NCBI GenBank assembly: GCA_025963635.1
Contig: JAOQAK010000018.1
Location: 1 to 64,000 of the forward strand
Length of the DNA: 64,000 nt
DNA from: Ferruginibacter sp.
GTDB lineage: Bacteria; Bacteroidota; Bacteroidia; Chitinophagales; Chitinophagaceae
Reading direction: 5' to 3'
Position 1 is the stretch's first letter; each line of letters begins with the position of its first letter. Under the pieces are notes generated by a model, which saw only the letters and a program-made list of their open reading frames with translations, searched no databases and was not told the origin of the DNA. The position numbers and the translations under genes were made by a program. Below, one piece after another: positions 60,642 through 64,000 of this stretch.

Positions 60642-62291
60642 ATGAAAAATAAACTACTGCTTTTTTTATGCTGCTTCCTTCAATCGGGCATTTTTGCACA
60701 GCAGGAAATTGATACGAACATGATAACAGCTGCTTCTAAATTATTCGACCTCAATTTCACCGCACCCGAAAAAGATTCAATGATCGATGGATTGAAAGAC
60801 AATGTTGTTCAGTATCAAAAGATGCACAAGCTGCCCATTCCAAACAACCTGAATTACCCGTTTGCCTTTGTTCCGGCTCCGCCAGGATTTGTAATTCCAA
60901 CTAAACAAAATCTTATCCGATGGAACATCCCACAAAATGTGACTGTGCCAAAAAATAAAGATGAACTGGCATTTTATTCCGTGTTACAATTGGCATCGCT
61001 TATCAAGAACAAGAAGATCAGTTCCGTTGCGTTAACCCGGTTTTTTATCGATCGGTTAAAGAAATGGGGAAATACCCTTGAATGCGTCATCAGCCTTACA
61101 GAAGAACTCGCATTGCAACAGGCTAAACAGGCAGATGAAGAAATTAAAATGGGCAACTACCGTGGACCGCTGCATGGCATTCCTTATGGACTGAAAGACC
61201 TGTTTGCAGTAAAGGGCTATAAAACCACCTGGGGGGCGGTACCTTATAAAGACCAGTCAATTGATGAGGATGCGTTTGTATATACACAATTAAAAAATGC
61301 AGGCGCAGTATTGTGTGCAAAGCTGACGTTGGGTGAGCTTGCCTATAATGATCTTTGGTTTGGTGGCAAAACACGAAATCCCTGGGACACCAGTCGTGGT
61401 TCGAGTGGTTCTTCTGCTGGCTCTGCGTCGGCCACTGTTGCAGGGTTATTGCCATTTGCAATTGGTACTGAAACGCTCGGTTCTATTGTATCACCTTCCA
61501 ATACCTGTGGTGCCACCGGGCTAAGGCCCACATTCGGTTCTATCAGCAGGAGTGGGGCAATGGTGTTATGTTGGAGCCTCGATAAAACCGGCCCGATCTG
61601 CAGAAGTGCTGAAGATGCTGCAGTAGTATTTTATTACCTGAAAGGCAGGGACGACAAAGATGCGAGTGCTGTGAATCGTGCATTCAATTATACAGGAAAA
61701 GTAAATTTTGGAAAACTACGCGTTGCATATATCGCCAACTATTTCAAAAAGCTTCCCAAAGATGCATCGCAGTGGAAGGTTATTGAAACTTATCGAAAAT
61801 TAGGAGCAGATGTGACACCGGTCGATTTTCCGGACTCATTGATCTATCCTGTTGAACTGGTGAGTGTTATTCTGAGTGCAGAATCAGCCGCGGCGTTTGA
61901 TGAATTAACAAGGAGTAACAGGGACGATCTGATACGAAGGCAGGATAAAGACTTTTGGCCAAACTCATTCAGGGTGTCACGAATGATTCCCGCAGTTGAA
62001 TACATTAATGCCAACAGGCACCGCTCTGAGCTGATCGGATCGATGAACCAGTTCATGAAAAACTATGATGTAATCATTGCTCCTACCTTCGCAGGTAACC
62101 AGCTAAGCATCACCAATCTTACCGGCCACCCGGTGGTGGTTTTTCCCATTGGCTTTACCTCAAAAGGATTGCCTGAAAGCATAACGCTTATCGGTAACCT
62201 GTACGAAGAAGCGACCATACTTGCTGCCGCCAAAGCTTACCAGGATGCGACGCTATTTAATAAGCAACATCCCGCGATGTTTATGCATTAG
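60642..62291 (+). CDS. Exported amidase-signature enzyme
   Basis: A 549-residue hydrolase of the amidase-signature family, which cleaves amide bonds by a Ser-cisSer-Lys triad. The signal peptide ends near residue 19 (SGIFAQ), so the enzyme acts outside the cytoplasm. The triad lies in IPYGLKDLFAV (K185), RGSSGSSAGS (cis-Ser, about residues 254-258) and ETLGSIVSPS (nucleophile S281). The N-terminal about 110 residues are an extension relative to plain amidases. It precedes an amidohydrolase gene by 115 bp on the same strand, and both may act on exported or environmental amides. Substrate unknown. Confidence 0.92.
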   Translation: MKNKLLLFLCCFLQSGIFAQQEIDTNMITAASKLFDLNFTAPEKDSMIDGLKDNVVQYQKMHKLPIPNNLNYPFAFVPAPPGFVIPTKQNLIRWNIPQNVTVPKNKDELAFYSVLQLASLIKNKKISSVALTRFFIDRLKKWGNTLECVISLTEELALQQAKQADEEIKMGNYRGPLHGIPYGLKDLFAVKGYKTTWGAVPYKDQSIDEDAFVYTQLKNAGAVLCAKLTLGELAYNDLWFGGKTRNPWDTSRGSSGSSAGSASATVAGLLPFAIGTETLGSIVSPSNTCGATGLRPTFGSISRSGAMVLCWSLDKTGPICRSAEDAAVVFYYLKGRDDKDASAVNRAFNYTGKVNFGKLRVAYIANYFKKLPKDASQWKVIETYRKLGADVTPVDFPDSLIYPVELVSVILSAESAAAFDELTRSNRDDLIRRQDKDFWPNSFRVSRMIPAVEYINANRHRSELIGSMNQFMKNYDVIIAPTFAGNQLSITNLTGHPVVVFPIGFTSKGLPESITLIGNLYEEATILAAAKAYQDATLFNKQHPAMFMH

Positions 62292-62406
62292 TGTTTAAAT
62301 TAAAAATTAGGAATTTGAAATTAGGGAAACCAGGCTATGGTCTCGTTTTCTATTTGCTGCAGTGCCTGTGAAATAACTCAGTGCGGCAATGAATAAAACC
62401 TCCATC

Positions 62407-64000
62407 ATGAATAAATTATTATTGCTTGTTTTATTAACCATGACTTCCATTGGATTCTCTCAAAAGAAAGTAGCCGACTTGTTGGTGTACAACGCCCGTA
62501 TTTACACCGTTGACAGTTTGTTTTCTGTTGAGGAAGCCATGGCGGTTAAGGATGGGAAAATTATATCCATCGGGACAACCCACAAGATAACAAATGAGTT
62601 TGCGGCTAAAACTGTTTTGGATGCCGGGCATGCTTTTATTTATCCCGGGTTTATTGATGCACATGCGCATTTTCTTGGATATGGACTCGGTTTACAAACC
62701 GTTGATCTAACCGGCACCAAAAGTTGGGAAGAGATTCTCGACCGGTTAAAAGAGTATGCTGTGAGCCACCCGGATGGATGGTTAACGGGAAGAGGTTGGG
62801 ATCAGAATGATTGGGATAAAAAGGAATTTCCTGGCCGGGAAAAACTGGATGAGCTATTTCCATACCGGCCGGTTTTCCTAACCAGGGTTGACGGGCATGC
62901 AGCAATTGCGAACGGGAAAGCACTGGCTGGAATTGTACCTGGGATGAAACTAGCCGGGGGCGAAGTGGAAACAAGAGATGGAAAATTAACCGGGATATTA
63001 ATTGACAATGCGGTAGACCTGGTAAGATCAAAAATTCCGCTTCCTAATCTAAAACAAAGAAGGGAGGCGTTTTTAAATGCACAGGCAAATTGTTTCAAAG
63101 TTGGACTAACTACTATCGACGATTGTGGCTTACAATACGATGAGGTAAAACTGGTGGAAACCATGCAAAAGAAAGGAGACCTCAAAATGCGTTTATACAT
63201 CATGTTAAGCGACAATACTGCAAACTATGAAGCATTATTTAAACGTGGCATGATAAAGACAGATCGATTAAATGTGCGGTCTTTTAAAGTGTATGCAGAT
63301 GGAGCCCTGGGTTCAAGAGGCGCCTGCCTGTTGGCTCCCTATTCAGATAAGTCAGGGCACTACGGTTTTCTATTGAGTACGCAAAAGCACTTTGATGAAG
63401 TGGCGGGTAAAATTTATAAACACGGTTTCCAGATGTGTACACATGCAATTGGCGACTCGGGCAACCGCGTGATGCTGCAGATTTATGCGAAATACCTCAA
63501 AGGCAAAAATGACCGTCGCTGGCGAATTGAACATGCACAGGTCATCAATGAAAATGACTTTGATCTGTTTGGGAATAATAGTGTCATTCCATCTGTGCAG
63601 CCCACGCATGCCACCTCTGATATGTATTGGGCAGGCGATAGGCTTGGCCCCGAAAGGGTGAAAGGCGCCTATGCATATAAGCAGTTGCTTGAGCAAAATG
63701 GATGGCTGCCGCTGGGCACCGATTTTCCCGTGGAGGACATCAGTCCCTTTAAAACATTTTATGCGGCTTGTATAAGAAAAGATGCGAAAGGATGGCCAAC
63801 GGAAGGTTATCAAACAGCCAATGCATTAACAAGAAAGCAGGCACTGATGGGAATGACGATTTGGGCTGCAAAAGCCAATTTCGAAGAGAAAGAAAAGGGA
63901 AGCCTTGAACCGGGAAAATTCGCAGATTTTGTAGTGCTGAACGGCGATTTATTGACAATGAATGAAGAAGAAATTTTACAAACCCAGGTTTTGAAAACAT
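62407..64000 (+). CDS. YtcJ-like amidohydrolase, partial (cut by window end)
   Basis: The open frame starts at the ATG at 62407 and is still open at 64000; 531 codons are visible. A signal peptide (MNKLLLLVLLTMTSIGFSQ) precedes a metal-dependent amidohydrolase_3 fold with LLVYNARIYTV, the metal motif YPGFIDAHAHF (HxH), FQMCTHAIGDSG, WRIEHAQVI and LGTDFPVEDISPF. The end of the visible part, GSLEPGKFADFVVLNGDL, closes the composite beta-sandwich typical for the family. The exported location fits Bacteroidota YtcJ-like proteins, whose substrate is not known. It may be co-transcribed with the amidase gene. Confidence 0.9.
   Translation, partial: MNKLLLLVLLTMTSIGFSQKKVADLLVYNARIYTVDSLFSVEEAMAVKDGKIISIGTTHKITNEFAAKTVLDAGHAFIYPGFIDAHAHFLGYGLGLQTVDLTGTKSWEEILDRLKEYAVSHPDGWLTGRGWDQNDWDKKEFPGREKLDELFPYRPVFLTRVDGHAAIANGKALAGIVPGMKLAGGEVETRDGKLTGILIDNAVDLVRSKIPLPNLKQRREAFLNAQANCFKVGLTTIDDCGLQYDEVKLVETMQKKGDLKMRLYIMLSDNTANYEALFKRGMIKTDRLNVRSFKVYADGALGSRGACLLAPYSDKSGHYGFLLSTQKHFDEVAGKIYKHGFQMCTHAIGDSGNRVMLQIYAKYLKGKNDRRWRIEHAQVINENDFDLFGNNSVIPSVQPTHATSDMYWAGDRLGPERVKGAYAYKQLLEQNGWLPLGTDFPVEDISPFKTFYAACIRKDAKGWPTEGYQTANALTRKQALMGMTIWAAKANFEEKEKGSLEPGKFADFVVLNGDLLTMNEEEILQTQVLKT

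Overview
The window looks like a chromosomal segment of a free-living Bacteroidota bacterium, most likely of the Chitinophagaceae or a close relative. The reasons are the gene families: a GLPGLI-family protein, CarboxypepD-regulatory-like outer-membrane beta-barrel proteins, a gliding-motility-associated (type IX secretion type B) C-terminal domain, DUF2911, DUF2157-like and DUF4288-like proteins, and LytS/LytTR two-component pairs. Promoters fit the TAnnTTTG -7 box of this phylum, and Shine-Dalgarno sequences are mostly absent. The DNA is moderately AT-rich by eye. No rRNA, intact tRNA, CRISPR array, prophage or intact insertion sequence was recognised. The family-level placement is inference.

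Layout. 1-2.6 kb: OsmC-type peroxidase, a secreted protein of unknown function and lipoyl synthase. 2.7-11.4 kb: a glucan and sugar block, with a ROK glucokinase and a FucP/GluP-like sugar transporter on the minus strand, then glgA, glgC, an SLC45-type disaccharide transporter and an exported GH13 amylase on the plus strand. 11.4-22.1 kb: a gene remnant with a dispersed repeat, a GLPGLI protein with its outer-membrane partner, arginase, a CrtA-like monooxygenase, a second outer-membrane receptor and a LytTR/LytS pair. 22.4-34.4 kb: mostly single housekeeping or envelope genes (thioredoxin, transglutaminase, OmpA lipoprotein, pseudouridine synthase, DUF2911, S1/P1 nuclease, Bcr-type efflux, cyclophilin, cold-shock protein, nitroreductase). 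34.7-45.4 kb: a large type IX-secreted PKD protein, a LiaF-like membrane protein, a DUF4288 protein with a second LytS/LytTR pair, a MATE pump, and a purine module (AzgA-like permease plus exported MTA/SAH nucleosidase). 45.4-49 kb: non-coding and decayed DNA around a second GH13 enzyme. 49-64 kb: ECF sigma factor, GH20 hexosaminidase, a stand-alone CBM48-like protein, two acetyltransferases (one frameshifted), a membrane-protein pair, EcsC, RNase HI, two lipoproteins including a polysaccharide deacetylase, an amidase, and a YtcJ-like amidohydrolase cut by the window end.

How it works together. The sugar block forms a coherent route: exported GH13 enzymes cut alpha-glucans, transporters import the products, glucokinase makes glucose-6-phosphate, and GlgC/GlgA store the surplus as glycogen. 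The exported nucleosidase and purine permease would together recover adenine from outside the cytoplasm.

The most unusual signal is at 23.5-24.3 kb: three tandem, diverged copies of a transcription unit of about 110-125 nt, each with a TAnnTTTG-like promoter, a G-poor leader, a 6-9 codon micro-ORF beginning MKA-x-H, a conserved hairpin and an intrinsic terminator, with no gene downstream on that strand. Two further isolated promoter-terminator units (45.7 and 48.5 kb) may be unrelated small RNAs. Three decayed loci (11.6, 46.0-46.5 and 60.2-60.6 kb) and one homopolymer frameshift (53.0 kb) show local gene erosion.
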